The position numbers and the translations under genes are program-made. From Trogon surrucura (taxonomy: Eukaryota; Chordata; Aves; Trogoniformes; Trogonidae), in contig JAJGST010000083.1 in NCBI GenBank assembly GCA_020746105.1, forward strand, positions 47,294 to 111,293: a DNA stretch of 64,000 nucleotides, in the 5' to 3' direction. The notes below the pieces were generated by a model. That model did not search any database. It was not told where the DNA came from and saw nothing but the letters and a program-made list of their open reading frames with translations. Shown here piece after piece: positions 1 through 12,292 of this stretch (position 1 is the first letter of the stretch; each line of letters starts with the position of its first letter).

Positions 1-1402
1 CATCTTCAGGGGGTTGCGGCTGAACGCTCCCGTCTCCGTGCTAGTCGGGGGCTTGACTGATGCTTGCTCAGAGGACCCGGGTTTCTGCACAGGAAGAGAC
101 TTGCGTTCACAAGCCGCGTACCCAAAGAGTGCTGCTTCCCACCACGCAAACCCTGAGACAACTTCTGGCCGGGAGCCTCGTGCAACCAGGAAAGCTAGGA
201 GAAAGACCTCAGCACACCCTTGGGGTGATGCCCGACTGTCACCAGCACTTCCCTACAATTGCAGTCGGCCCTCTTGCTCAGGAAAGGCAGCCCCCAGCTC
301 TGCTGCAGCAGTGCTGCTACAGTGGCTTAGGTGTATCATGGGTTTGAGTCTGGAAGGGTTTTTCATAGCAGGGGGAGGGCTGTGGGAAATTATTCTTGTG
401 AAACTTCCAGAGTCTCCCTCGGCCCCAGGTCAAAAAAGTCAGAGCCGCCTCTGGCCAAGGCCAGGCCAACCAGCGCCTCAAGGTCTTGAAGAGGGGAAAC
501 AGATTGGGCCACTTCCTCTTCGGCCTCTCATTATCTCCTGGTGTCCTGGTTTTGCATTGAGGAGTTTTTCTGTTGGGAGGACGGGGAGGTGAGAGGAAAG
601 CAAAGGAACACGGTTGGTTGGTGAAGAAAGGGTGGGAGAAAGGCGCCGGAGCAGAGTGTTTCCCTGGAGTCCCGTGGTGAGATGTCAGGGAGAGGATCGC
701 CCGCGAGCCGAGGGGATCAACGGCGGCGAGAAGGTCCAGGATGCGGCAGCACGTGGACAACCCCAGGCCAGGGGGCAGCGAGACGGCGCAGGAGCTGAGG
801 ATGTGCCCGAAGAGACCCACGACCCTGAGGTCGGTCCCACGCTGGTGGGAAAGGACCCCCGTGGAGGGAGAGGGTTGCACCCCGTGAGACGGACACCACG
901 CGGCTGCGAGGAGCCCTCTTTCCCGAGGAGGAAGGGCTGCCAGGGACAATGAGTGATGGCTGAGGCACCGCACCCCCCACTCCCTGCCCCCTGCCCACCC
1001 TGCGCTGATGCAGGGAGGAGGTAGCTGGGAAGAAGGGAGGGGTGGGGACTTTATCAAGATCAGGCTGTATTATTTATGTGTTTTTCTCTCACTATCCTAC
1101 TCTGTTTTAATTGACAACTGGTGGAGGTAAATTAAATTTTTATCTTTTTCTTCCCGAGCCTACTCTGTTTTTTGCCCCGGTCATAAGTGGTGAACAAACA
1201 CCCTCCGTCCTAATCTCAGTACTTGAGCCTTTGTGGTTGAATTTTCTCACTCTCCATTCCCTGGGGGGTGTGGGGAGTGAGGAGTGGCCACGGGGTTCTT
1301 TGTTGCTAGCCTGCACAGCTGGCTCAAACCATGACAGGATGCTAGAGACACCTGGCAGACTCAGACCCCCTGCAGGAGAAAGTGCTTTTTTTCTGTAGGA
1401 AT
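1..1402. other. 3' flank of the CCDC81-like gene, no gene seen
   Basis: I recognise no coding sequence here. The short ORFs on both strands lack motifs and overlap each other. On the minus strand an ATTAAA-type signal (plus-strand tttaat at 1106-1111) lies about 290 bp past the stop codon of the gene that ends at 1403, and could serve as its polyadenylation signal. Confidence 0.4.
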
Positions 1403-4400
1403 TCAAAGTACCTGGCTCCTCCGAGTCTCCTTTTCCCTCTTAGCTTTTGCCCTCACTGGGAGGGGTTGCCGCTTATGTTTTTTCTCCTCTGCCAGCTTTC
1501 TTTTTTTCTTTTCCTCTTCATTCAAGTATTTCCGGATGTGTTCTGGAAGCTTCTCCCTCCTTTTCCTATATTTATCCTGGAGGTGACCAAACAACACCAC
1601 TGGCATTAGTCTGGCCTGCAGAGGGCTCGGTAGTTTTTGTTCCTACCCTCCCTTCTGCCCCTTCTCTTCTGCCTTTCTCTCCACACTGGTTCCCCCCGCC
1701 AAGGTTCCTGCAGACTCCACTGAAAAGCCCATCTGTAATGCCCAGGGAGCTAAGTGGCCATGAGGCTAAAAGCACCTGGCAGCTGGCCATCCCAGACAAG
1801 CCTCACAGCCACGTTGCCAGCAGAAACATCCACAAGTAAGGTCTCAGGTATGTTTCATGAGGATACTGGAAGTGAAAAGTACATTCGCAAGCAACCCCGC
1901 CTCTCCTCGGGTAAGCACCAAAGCCAAGCAAGTAGTCAGCGGTCCCGTGAACACACAGGGAAGAATCTTGTGAGAATCAGCCAGCAGGGAGCAACGCTGC
2001 TCTACAGCCCAGTATGACATGCTCGCTGCAGCAGGCTGCAGCTGGTACCTGTTTTCTCCTCTCAATAGTTTCAGCGATGAAGTCTGTCATTCTGGGTTCG
2101 ACCAGAGGAATTAGTTTCTCTGTCTCCTTCTTTTCCTTCAAGGAGCAACCCTGGATGGCCGGTAGCTGCCTGCAAAGACACAACAGGGTGTGTTGGCAGG
2201 AGTGCTGGAGGAGCTGGTGCTGCACCTTGCGCGTCAAAGCAAATGGTTTCAAACTGGATCAGGGTAGATTTAGATTAGACATTAGAACAAGTTCTTTGTG
2301 GTGAGGGTGGTGAGACACTGGAACAAGTTGCCCAGGGAAGCTGGGGATGCCTCATCCCTGGAAGTGTCCAAGGCCAGGTTGGCGGTGCTTGGAGCAACCT
2401 GGGCTGATGGGAGGTGTCCCTGCCCATGGCAGGGGGATTGGAACGAGATGATCCTCAAGGCTCCTTCCAACTCAAAGCATTCTATGAGTCTATGATTCTA
2501 TGAACTCTCCACGGCCACCTCTCCATGGGACAACTCGACATGCTTGACTTTACAGAGCGACAACTAGACATGGGCAGATTGTGGTGGTCATCCCTGTCAT
2601 ATGGTGAGAGAAGAGTTGTCATAGACCTGCCAGCAGAGTCCACGCACCAAGAAACCATCAGTTAGTGGGACGTGAGGTAACCACACTTTAGTCTGAGTAG
2701 CCTCTCTGTCCAGGATAAACATCACTCCCACAGAGACAGGAGCACAGGGTCACCCCCTTCCAACCACAGAAGTGTCCTACCTGGCATGAGGCTCACTTCC
2801 CTCAACTTTCTGGCTCTGCTCTGACTTGACAGTTGTCACAGGGAACCGCTTTGGGGAAAGCCTTGGTCGATGAAGGAGGCGCTTCTCAACAAGATCCTCT
2901 AGAAAGAGGAAATGAGACAAGTCTTCAGCACAGCATCTTTGTGTTGTTCTGGGAACTGGGGTGCCTACTGTGTCCCAGTTCCAACAACAGTGATGTGCAG
3001 GCCTGCTCAGGCTGGTGGTAACACTGATGAGATAGACAGTCCCTTTCACCACTTTGGGTGAAAGCCATGTTTCCTGGGAGGTCTTGGGCCTTTCCCTACA
3101 CTTTTTTTGGTCCTGCTTCCAATGCCTACAGTGCACCATTACTCCTTGGGGAAAACTCTTTTGACGACTTTATCTCATCCGTATACTGAAATGGGGGCTC
3201 CCTAGGAGATGCCGGTGGTCTCCAAGAGTCACTCTAGGGAGGGGAATTATTTAGCAGAAGAGGAGATGTCTCTCGGCTTTCTGGATTGGTCCCATGCACA
3301 CACATTTGTGCTGGAGCAAGTCTACACCAAAGGTGTTTCATTGTTTGGAGCACGTGCTGGGAAGCAGCACCCCCTGGGAAGGTGTCCTTCAGCAGCACCA
3401 GCACCCACTTGTGGTGCAGGGTTGTCCTGAGACCTTGTTCCACAACGGATCCCTGGAGTTCTGCCATAATGGGTACAGAACGTCACAGGGGATGCCTCTC
3501 CCTCTTCCAGGCATCTGGGCATAACCTCATCTCCAACTGCCTCCAAACGAGAAGGACAGAAAACCCACCGCCCCCTGCCAGCAACCTGCTGGTCCCTTAC
3601 CTTTCTTTCCACTGCTGTCACCTTTTCCCCAGCCCTGCTCTTGGGCGGCCTTCAGATGTCCTGTCAGGTTTGCTTTCCCAGCTGGCATCTTAGGCATGGT
3701 CTCCAGCTTGTACCTGCAACGAGGAAGGAGGCACCAGGCTGAAGAAAGGACACTGCACCGTTTCCTTAAGGCAGCCCATCCTGGAGGGCCACAGTAGGAG
3801 CTCTCGTGCCTGGAGGGGCAGCCAAGGCCCCATCAGCCTCTGCTGGTGCTTTTCCATCCTTCCCATGAGAATGGGTGTCCTCCCACAAACCCCCTGCTGC
3901 TTCTGGGGAACATGATTCCTCTCTTATTCGCAGTGCACATGGAGAACAAACTAATGTCTCATGCTCTGATTATCCAACACCCTTTTGAAACCACCCCTCC
4001 AGCCCGTGGCTCCAAGCAGAAGGCAGTCTCCCGTGCAGGAAAGAAAAAGAGCAGGAGAAACCCAGTGGAAACTTGTCTAAATGCCTCTCTAGTCCCACAG
4101 GAGGATGAACGCATAAAACATTGTCACTGTCCCTCCAAATGAAGCCAAACTGAACAAGAGCAAGCAGGGAGCTCCCTGCCAAAGAAGCCTCTGGAACACT
4201 CAGTCCCCAAGGCAGGCACGAGGTCAGCTCTCGGCGTCCGGAAAGGCAGCCCTCCCAAGCACGAGCTGAGGAGCTGCTCACTGGCTCAGCCAAAGGCCAC
4301 GGGAGCAAACGTACCCTGGCAGGACGACAACACATCCAGAAGAGGTCTGGGAAGCAGCAGTGTCCTGGCGTGAGATGACCGAGTCTCTGACCTCTGGCAT

Positions 4401-7400
4401 CTGCGATGAGGGTGGAGACAGAGGGGGGAGATGTGCACACTGGGCAGCGCTGGCTGCCCGGTCACCAGCACCGGCAAAGCGCCAGCGCAGCCACAGGGCT
4501 CTGGCCTCAGCCAGCCTCGCTCTGCCTGTGCCGCCACCGCCCGCCCCGAGGGTGGGGCAGGCAGCCCTCCCCACCGCCAACGCTGGCCTTTTGTCACAAA
4601 GTGGGGCCCCTCTGGGCGTGTCTCTTGCCAAGCCAGAGCGCTGCACCCAAGGGAGCGCGCTGTCCTGTTACCCACAAGGAGCCCGTGTGGCTGAGCAAGG
4701 CCTGGCAGGCCAGGGGGAAGCAGCCTCGCAGCCCCCAGGACGTGTTTCAGAAAGAAGAACCAGGGCTGGTGCTGGGAAAATGAAAATCCTACCTCCAGAA
4801 CGGCTCGCAACATCTTGTCGGTCCCGTTCAGCCTTTTCAAAAAGTCTGTGTAAAATTTCATTTTTATGTCTTTTCCCTGGACGACCAGCATGCCCACGTC
4901 CCTCCAAACAAGGGCAACGTCCCTCCTGTTCTCTAGGCACATGCGGAAAAGACGCGTGGTCCTTTCTATGCAAAGCTGGATCGTGCTCTGGGGGACAGCG
5001 CTATCCAAGGCCATCTGAGCGTATGGCAGCTGCGCAAAACGTTGATGACCTGCAAAGCAAGAGAAAAGAAACACGTGAACTTGCAGAGCTGCCAAGTAGG
5101 CTAAAATCAAAATCTGCAGCTTCCAGGCCATACGGTGGCAACGCATCATTGCTGAGTTGTGGGGCTGGTACAGCGCCTCTGAGGAGCAGCTCAGGCCACC
5201 CCTTCCTGTCAGAAGTGGAACGTGAGGTGCCGAGCCGACCTCACCTCTGGTTTCTCTGATGTAGGAAGGGAGAGTCTTAGCTGCTGGCCAGGAAGAGGAG
5301 CCAGGACTGCAGGACAAGGTGGGGAGAAAGGCGCCAGATCCCACAGCAAGCTGGAGGGTTACAGGCCATTGGAGCCGTGCCCACACTCGGTGCTCTCTTT
5401 GTCACGAGGCAGAAGGACGCCCCGAACATAGACCCACAATCTTCAAGCCCCGCAGTGTTGTACAGCAGCTGCTGCAACGGCAGCAGCCACTACGAAGCCC
5501 GGGCAACAAGGTCACCGAGTTTGGGAATGAAACCTTGTTTGCTCCTGGGTTTCTCCCCCGCTGCAAAGAGGCTGGGACGGCCGGGAAGAGCCCAAGCGCT
5601 GTTGTGCTGGCATTTGCCTGTATGCGGTGCAGTGCAGCAGGAAGAGGGAGCGAGAGCTGAAACACCGTGTCATCAGAAGACATAGCACCAATAAAGCCAG
5701 AAAGAAATCCATGAAGCAGGTCAGAGAACGTGCTGTTACGCTGCATTTAAAAGAAATTTGACTATTCGAAAGAAATAGGGAGGCAGGGTCTTTTTCACAG
5801 GAGGCTGGTTGTGTTGAGCTGCAGCCATTCTTGGGACGGCAGCGCGAGCCTGGTGCTCTGCTCAGGCACCTCTGGGCAGCCGAGCACACCTCCCCACTCT
5901 GCTGCAGGGCAAGCACCACTTTCAGTCTCTCTGCTTACCAGGAATGTCCAGGCAGCTACAGTGGAGGTCGTGATCCCGTACAATAGCGTTTGCAGGACGA
6001 AACACGGGTCTCTCCACAACCACCAGATCCTTCTCCTTGCTGGCTACTTGCTCTCGGACAACTGCAAATGTGCCAAGTCCAGGAATGCAGACAGGCTGAA
6101 ACAGATGAGATGGTGGATCAGAAGAAGTCTTGGAGGGACAGACAGATGATTTGTCAGAGAACGGTGAAGGTGCTTGGTGCCCTGTGCCCACACCTGAGGT
6201 GGAAAAAGAGCAAGATGGGCTCTTTGGACACCTTGGGAGAAAACAAACAGGATCCGTGCTTTTCCCTTTCACTTCCCTTCACCCACAAAGAATCAGATAG
6301 TTTGGGAAAAGCTGACAAACAGTCTTAGGCTCAATAAAATAATAGACAGAGGAGTTCCCACAGGAATAAACCCTGAAGCATCCCAGGCTTCCAGGTTTTG
6401 TCATGCAAGTGTGGGAACTGGAAGCCCCAGAAGAAGCTCAACCTTTTCTCTGACACCAAGCTTGGGGCTCGTTGTACATCTGAACAGAGAGGGGACAAGG
6501 TCTGTCGCACATCTTTGCACTGCAGTGTCACGCTGGGGCAGCGTTCTTGTTTTCAGAGGAGAGGAAGAACAATTGCGCTCCTTGACAAAGTGCTGTCAGA
6601 ACTTCATCAAACTTTACCAGGATGTGAAGGGAGAAGGAGGAAAGTCCCACCTGGTGGAGAGCCAGCTGCTGGCTGAGGTAATGAGAGACACTGTCCCAAA
6701 TCTTAGCGAACTCTGGAAAAACAAGGGAAAGACATGTCATGCTCTACAGCAGCAACCTCAAAACCATTCAGCCCACACCTGTCCAAGGACCAATGCATTT
6801 CGAACACGAGCATTTCAGATGGTCTCTCTGGCGCCCAGCAAGAACCAAGGGACACCTCAGCTTGTCTCCAAGAAGGCTCCCTTTGTCTCAGGTGCAGGGC
6901 CCCAGGGCGTGACCCACTCCCACTGGAAACCAGCAGTGGATTGCCACGCCAGCAAGGGCACGGTGCTGTGCTCCACACAAGTCACAGAAGCTCAGGGCAT
7001 GGCCCAGTGTCTCCCCAGCAGTGGCCAGTTTCACATCTCTCCACACACTGATGCCACACAAGCACCTCCAGCTTTTCCAGGTAGGAGCTCGATGGCCACC
7101 ACCGGGTAAGGAGCAGCCCTTTGGGGCCAGGGGCTTCTGCCCGGGGTGCCCCGGGAAGGCAGGGGCCACATCAGCAAGACAACCAGGAGCTCTGGCTCCA
7201 AAATCAGCCCCTCAGCCCTTAGGCACAGTCAAGCAGGTCCCTCCTCGCTGAACAGCTACCCCCACAGCCTTCAGGGTTCCCATGCCTGTTCTCAGAGATG
7301 TCCTTGACCTGACAACACTCACGACATTGGCTCTGAAGGCCTTACCCGAATCCTTGAGCTTCCGAGTTGTTGGAGACAGGAGAGATGGCAAGAAGAGGTC

Positions 7401-7409
7401 TTTTGCCAT
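1403..7409 (-). CDS. CCDC81-like protein, nine coding exons, intact frame
   Basis: Nine exons on the minus strand join through GT-AG introns with fully compatible phases: 7346-7409, 6651-6712, 5939-6095, 4793-5049, 4315-4400, 3601-3713, 2781-2898, 2049-2169 and 1403-1576. They sum to 1152 nt, 383 codons plus stop, with no internal stop. The start ATG (7407-7409) has a good context (aagATGg). Exons 1-3 carry the first CCDC81 HU-like domain: a FPEF-AKIWDSVSHYLSQQL-type helix split over exons 1-2, then IPGLGTF and ERPVF in exon 3. Exon 4 carries the second HU-like domain (DVALVWRDVGMLVV, KMKFYTDFLKRLNGTDK). Exons 5-8 are linker. Exon 9 is Lys/Arg/Glu-rich and predicted helical. Family members bind no known DNA site; the related human protein is centrosome/cilia associated. 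At 383 residues it is shorter than mammalian CCDC81. A possible donor (CCAGgtactt) just before the stop could extend it. A CR1 tail sits in intron 7. Confidence 0.85.
2236..2512 (+). mobile_element. CR1 LINE 3' end
   Basis: The plus strand reads the C-terminal CR1 segment (RVVRHWNKLPREAGDAS frame near 2300-2350) followed by the conserved 3' UTR (ggcagggggattggaacgag) and a short tail of ttctatgagtctatgattct at 2481-2500. It is 5'-truncated and lies in antisense orientation in intron 7 of the CCDC81-like gene. Confidence 0.85.
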
Positions 7410-8009
7410 CTTGGTCTCACTCTTCTCCAAGTCACCTGCAGCAGGTGGCTGGCCAATGGCTCTTTTGCTTTCGCAACAAAAACAGCCTCTCCTCCTCTCT
7501 GCTCTCCTCCTCCTACGTCCTTCACCACATGCAGTGCCGCTGTGTTGCCTCTCTCCACCTTCTCCTCCTCGCTGCAGAGCAGCTCCTCTGGATCAGTGGT
7601 GCTGAGAGCAGCCCTCAGCCTCCGCCACGCTGCTGTGTGTGGGGCAGGTGCTGGCCACAAGGGAGAGAGAGGGGCTGTCATCAGCAGCTGTCACCACTAT
7701 GACCTCAGAGGGGCACTATGACCTGCCAGGGGGGTTCCGCAGTGGGCAGGGGCTCCAAGGAGCTGCCCTCACCTCACTGTGTCCTGAGCAGGATGTGTTT
7801 CCCCAACCTGAGACCCCTGCCACGTAACCACATGGGGACACTGAGCTGCAAGTGCCTCTGGGCTTCCTTCTACCTTTCTCTGCTTCTTCCTGCCTTTCCG
7901 ACCCAGCATGTCTGCAGCGGGGAGCGCTGGGTTCCCCATACTGGCAGAGCTTTGCCGGCTGGCAGCTGCTCACCCCTCTTTTGATGCTGGCTGGAAGTGT
8001 CTCCAGCTG
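7410..8009. other. 5' flank of the CCDC81-like gene
   Basis: This stretch lies just upstream of the first coding exon and should hold its promoter or 5' UTR. I see no clear TATA box or CpG island. The ORFs on both strands (for example 7319-7681 minus) look like chance frames in GC-rich DNA. Confidence 0.3.
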
Positions 8010-8114
8010 GCCAGCTGTAAAAAGGGCAAGGAGGAGGATCTGGGTAACTACAGGCCAGTCAGCCTCACTTCCATGCCTGGAAAGACGACGGAACGACTTG
8101 TTCTGGGCATCCTC
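8010..8114 (+). mobile_element. CR1 RT fragment cut by an LTR
   Basis: It encodes a CR1 reverse-transcriptase stretch ([20 protein letters not shown]) matching the element at 23.2 kb. It stops abruptly at 8114, where the avian LTR and the inverted-repeat arm begin. It keeps a CGA codon at 8091-8093, where the long CR1 at 23.27 kb has TGA. Confidence 0.8.
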
Positions 8115-9260
8115 TCTGTCGTGGTTTCACCCTGGCCGGCAGCCACGTGCCCACACAGCCGCTCTCTCACCCCCCTTCTCCGCTAGACAGGGGGAGAAAA
8201 TATTTCAAAGGGCTTAAGGTTTGAGATAAGGAAAGGGAGATCACTTGCATTTACCGTCCCGGGCAAAACAGACTCGATTTTGGGGAAATTAGTTAGATTT
8301 ATTGAAAAAATAAATCAGAGAAAAGTAGTGAGAAATAAGAAAAACAAACAGATCTTAAAAGAAAAACACTTTCCCCCCATCCCTCCCTTCTTCCCGGGCT
8401 TAACATCAATCCCGATTCCTCCATCTCCTCCCCCCGAGCGGCGCAGGGGGACAGGGAATGGGGGTTACGGTCAGTTCAGCCGACGTTGGTTCCACCGCTG
8501 CTTCTTCACTCCGGGGGAGGACTCTTCACTCTCCCCCAGGGCCATTGTGGGGTCCCTCTCACAGGAGACAAGCTTCACGTTCTCTTCTCCGTGAGTCGTC
8601 CCACGAAGGGCAATTCATCACAAACTGTCCAACGGGAGACACCTCACGAGGGGCAGCCCACCCCTTGTGAGCCTGAGGTACAGCCCTTCAGGGGAAACTG
8701 CTCCAGCGTGAGTCCCCGATGGCATCACAAAAGTCCCACCAGCCAACCTGCTCCAGCCTGGGCATTCCCTCTTCCACGGGCTACAGGCTCTGGCAGCGAC
8801 CTGCTCCGGCGCAGACTTCCCACAGGCTACAGCCCCCTCCAGGCATCCACCCGCTCTGGTGTGGGGTTCTCCACCCCACGCTGGACATCTACACCCCATC
8901 CATGGGCTGCAGGGGGACAGCCCGCTTCACCATGGGCCTCACCATGACCTGGGGGATTCTGCTCCCGCACCTGGAGCTCATCCTCCTCCCCTCCTTTCTT
9001 CCCTGACCTTGGTGTCTCCACGTATTCTCCCTCCTCCATCTCTGTGCCAACTGTTGTGGCGCAATTCTTTTTCCCCGTTTCTTAAATATGTTTTCACAGA
9101 GGGCTCCTCTCCTACTGACAGGCTCAGCCTTGGCCAGCGGCGGGTCCCTCTTTGCAGCTGGCTGGCACGGGCTCTATTGGACTCGGGGGAAGCTTCTGGC
9201 ATCTTCTTGCCGAAGCCACCCTGGAGCCCTCCCCGCCACGGAAATCCAGCCAGGCAAACC
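8115..9260 (+). mobile_element. Avian ERV-type LTR, left arm
   Basis: It starts with TGTCGTGGTTTCACCCTGGC, the start of a long LTR family I recognise from bird genomes, and runs through cttaaatatgttttcacaga to about 9260 (ccaggcaaaccc). No internal retroviral genes or second LTR are attached, so it is a solo LTR or a truncated one. Its outer end is the exact boundary of inverted repeat 1 and it interrupts a CR1. The inner end is set only approximately. Confidence 0.65.
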
Positions 9261-9640
9261 CTGGGTGGCTTTCAGCAGCTTGGAAAGCCTGACCCACAGG
9301 GCGCTCAGCCCTCCACCTTGCCCTGGCAGCTTTCCACCTCCCCAAGGCACCTGGGTTTTCCCTTAATTGCTGCCTGCATTTGCTCACAACTCCTTTTCAC
9401 TCCCCACAACTCACTGCTGGGGACAACAGAGCTGCTTCCACTTAGCTCCAGAAACATTTCGTTTCCACCTGTCATTCCCCCCCACCTCGCTGCTTCTGTT
9501 CGTTCGCTTTTTATGCAGACGTTGCCCCACACGTCTGACACCAGCCCTCCTCACCAACTCTTTCCCTATTCTTTCAGGGCTGCTAAAGTCCTCCCAACGC
9601 CGTCATCTCGGGGCACTTAGTACAAACTCCCTAAAACCAG
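9261..9640. other. Left-arm unique-like segment
   Basis: No gene was recognised. The reverse complement is found at about 39390-39785. It leads into the CpG island. Confidence 0.35.
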
Positions 9641-10830
9641 GGCTGGGGCAAATTCAAGCCAGAAGGACCAAGAGTGTCAGCAGGGAGAGGACTTGCTTTG
9701 GGCCGCTGGATCCGACTGGAAACGCTCTGGCTGAAAGCCGGGTGTCCAGGGGAGCCTTTCCAGCTCGATGCCATCCGCCTCCTCGTCCGTGGCCGTGGTC
9801 TCCCCCAGCTGGAGGACGCAGCCCGAGAAGCCCTGGGAAACGCTGGCGCCGGCGGTGCCCGATGGCAGCAGCCCGGCCAGGTGCCCTGCCGGCCGCCCAG
9901 GGGTCGGCGTGAGCGCCCAGAGCTTGGGGGGACGGAGCCCCCCTCCCTCCCTCCCTCCCGCGGCGACCCGGGCAGCCCAGGGCTGCCCCAGGCACGGCGA
10001 GCTCTGCCTTCCCCTGCCGGCGTTTGCGGAGAGCCCCGAAGAGCCGCTGCTGCCCGAGCAGGCAGCGCCGGGCCGGGGGCAGCCGGGGCGCCCCGCTCCC
10101 AGCCCGCTCCCCTGCAGCCCCGGCCCGGGCCAGGCGGGGGTACACGGCCCGGGGGGAGAAACGCCCGGCCCCGACCGGAGGAGGAGGAGGAGGAGGAGGA
10201 GGGAGCCCCGCATCGCCCCCCGCCTGCACACCCCCGACACCGCCGGGGAAGCGGCCCCCGGCCCCGGCCCCGGCCGCCTTTCCCGGGGCAAAGAGCAGCG
10301 TGGCCGCTCCCGCCGCTGCCCCATCCCGCCGCCGGCTCCGCCCGGGCTCCGGCCCCGCTCCCGCCGCTCCCGGTGCCGGTGCCCCCGCGGCCGGCAGCGC
10401 TCCCCGCCCGCCTCCGCGGGGAGGGCGCCGGGCTCCGGCTGCCCTTAAGGAGCGGCTCTGCCCGCCGCGAAGGAAGGAGGGGGCCGGGCCGCGGCCAACG
10501 AGCGCCCGGGGGCAGCCCCGTGCCCGCAGCACCGGGACTCCCCGCCAGCGCCCGCGGCTCCCCACAGCCCGCACCCCCCGGCCGGGGACGCCACAGCCCC
10601 GCGGGAGCCACAGCACCCCCGCAGCAGCTGCCCCAAACACCCCACCAGCTGCAGCCCCCGAGTCACCCCGAGTGGGGACCAGGGGCCAGCGCCGCTGCCA
10701 GCAGCTTCACGGCCGGTCGAGCCTCTCCCCGGGCGGGCACCCACACTCGGGGGCCCCGTCTCGCTCTCAGGGCTCTCCCCCAGCCCCAGCATCGTTCCCG
10801 GGATCCTGCAATGCTCCGGCCCCGGGAATG
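9640..10830. promoter_or_regulatory. CpG island, left arm
   Basis: About 1.2 kb of very GC-rich DNA with dense CpG, a GAG trinucleotide run (about 10179-10202) and a short tccctccc run at 9942-9957. It keeps four or more overlapping long ORFs on both strands, which is expected from composition (few stop codons) and not evidence of a protein. It probably is or was a promoter island. The direction is unknown. The mirror copy is at about 38290-39400. Confidence 0.6.
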
Positions 10831-10854
10831 TGCCAGCTGCTGCCACCTCCCACA

Positions 10855-11115
10855 CCCCCTGGGCCTTGATGAGCTTCAGGAGGTTCCCATGGGCCCACCT
10901 GTCAGAGCTGTCAAGGTCCCTCTGGGTGACATCCCTTCCCTGCAGAGTCAGCCACAGCACTCCCAGATCCTCCTGCAACAAGGTCACCCGCCTCTGGGAT
11001 GAAGGGAAGCTGGTGGATGTCGGTTTTACGGATTTTGGTCAGGCTTTTCACCCTGGCCCTCACAGCATCGTCCTGGCAGAGTGGTCGAACTGTGAGATGA
11101 GCAGGTCCATGGTCC
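10855..11115. mobile_element. Degenerate CR1 remnants, left arm
   Basis: On the plus strand at 10980-11112 a frame reads DEGKLVDVGFTDFGQAFHPG, an eroded CR1 RT block (compare [17 protein letters not shown] at 23.4 kb). On the minus strand at about 10860-10985 the frame reads TQRDLDSSDRWAHGNLLKL, matching the CR1 stretch downstream of the FADD motif. The two pieces face opposite ways, so they were rearranged before the arm was duplicated. Confidence 0.65.
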
Positions 11116-11419
11116 CTCCTTCAGCCCAGGCGGGGCAGGGATCGCTTTGCTTTGGCTTGAGTCTCTCCCTGGGCACCCACACTTGGCCCTTCTCGCTCTC
11201 AGGGCTCTCCCAGCACCCTGTGATGCTCTTGAGGTGCCCACTGGTGCCACCCCCCTAAGTGGGATCCCCTTCCTGTACACAGGTACCCCCTGTCCCTGGG
11301 GCGCCAGGAACCCAGAGCAAGTAGAAATCAGAGCTCTGCAACCACCACGTGTGCCCAAAGCAAATACCAAGGGAGTTTGGGTCTGAAAAACGTAAAGAAA
11401 TTTATTTCTTTACAGAAAA

Positions 11420-11565
11420 AACTCAACTATATACAACAAACAACAACAAACAACTGTATATAACAACAAACAACAACAAACAACTGCATATAACAACAAA
11501 CAACAACCAAAACAACAAACAAGAAACAACAAACAACAACAAACAACTATATACAGCAAACGACA
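11420..11565. repeat. CAACAAA-type microsatellite, left arm
   Basis: An imperfect tandem array of caacaaa and caactatata units, mirrored as ttgtttg units at 37590-37720. The two arms differ in copy number and interruptions. Confidence 0.85.
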
Positions 11566-11825
11566 AATCTTCTTCCTCCACTCTCCACCAGCCCCGCATC
11601 TCCGTCAGCCCTGGAAGAAAAGCAAGAGGCACGGCCGTTTGGCCAACGGGCAGCGCTTCGCTGAGCTGAGCTGGGGGTTCCCGAGCCAACTCAGCGGCAG
11701 CAGCTGCTTCGGGCTGGGCTTCACCCTGAGGGGTGTGAGATTGGCCACAGCCCTGGGACACACTGGGGACAGTGGGGCTCTGCTGCCAGCACGAAGCCCC
11801 GGCTGGCCTTGGTGTCACACTTGGG

Positions 11826-12292
11826 TTACCCCAAGGAATTGCTCCCTTCCCAAAGCAGGTGGGTGCTCCGGGCAGCGTGGGGATGGCGGTTGTGCTGCTG
11901 GGATGAGGGCACCAGGCTCCCTGTGCCTGCAGCCAGGGACCACCCAGCCCAGACCCGACCCAAGCCTGGCGGCAGGCGACCCGCTCTGATTGTGGGCAGT
12001 GGATGGGGAGCGCCTGCCTGTCCAGCTGCTGGTGTGTCCCTCTTCACATCCCTGTCCTCCACGTCCTCCATTTCCCCATCCTTTACCTCCACAACCTCCA
12101 TCTCGATGTCCTTCACCTCCACATCATCCATCTCCGAATCCACTCCACGTCCACCATCTCTACGTTCTTATCTTCCATATCCAACATCTCAGCACCCTTG
12201 TCTTCCAGGTCAACCATCTCCACATCCTTCTCTTCCACGTCCATCATCTCTATGTCCTCCACCTTCTGGTCTACATCCATGGGCTCCACCAT
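11826..12292 (-). pseudogene. Acidic DVEMED-repeat ORF, left arm, frame broken
   Basis: An ATG at 12290-12292 follows a good splice acceptor (tttggcttag). It opens a frame beginning MVEPMDVD and continuing with short repeats of the pattern D-V/I-E-M-x-D, very rich in Glu, Asp, Met and Val. That frame ends in Trp/Arg-rich codons and stops at 12113. The repeat resumes in another frame (12143-11826: MEDVEDRDVKRDT, then Pro/Ala-rich sequence). The right arm has the same ATG, repeat and frame break, so the break predates the duplication or the true reading path uses a splice here. I do not recognise the family. An upstream exon-like frame (LLQQIHKTLLLPQLPKHTVR, about 12530-12590) may belong to it. 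Confidence 0.4.

Noticed and set aside
4286-5386. A single 366-codon ORF as one exon
   Set aside because: Only 4793-5049 and 4315-4400 match CCDC81 and have splice sites; the sequence between reads as intron.
8280-8594. 104-codon ORF in the left LTR
   Set aside because: Lies inside a known-type avian LTR and has no retroviral or host motif.
9631-11002. Several ORFs of 180-440 codons on both strands
   Set aside because: They overlap in four frames within a CpG island; the high GC content removes stop codons and no domain or splice context supports them.
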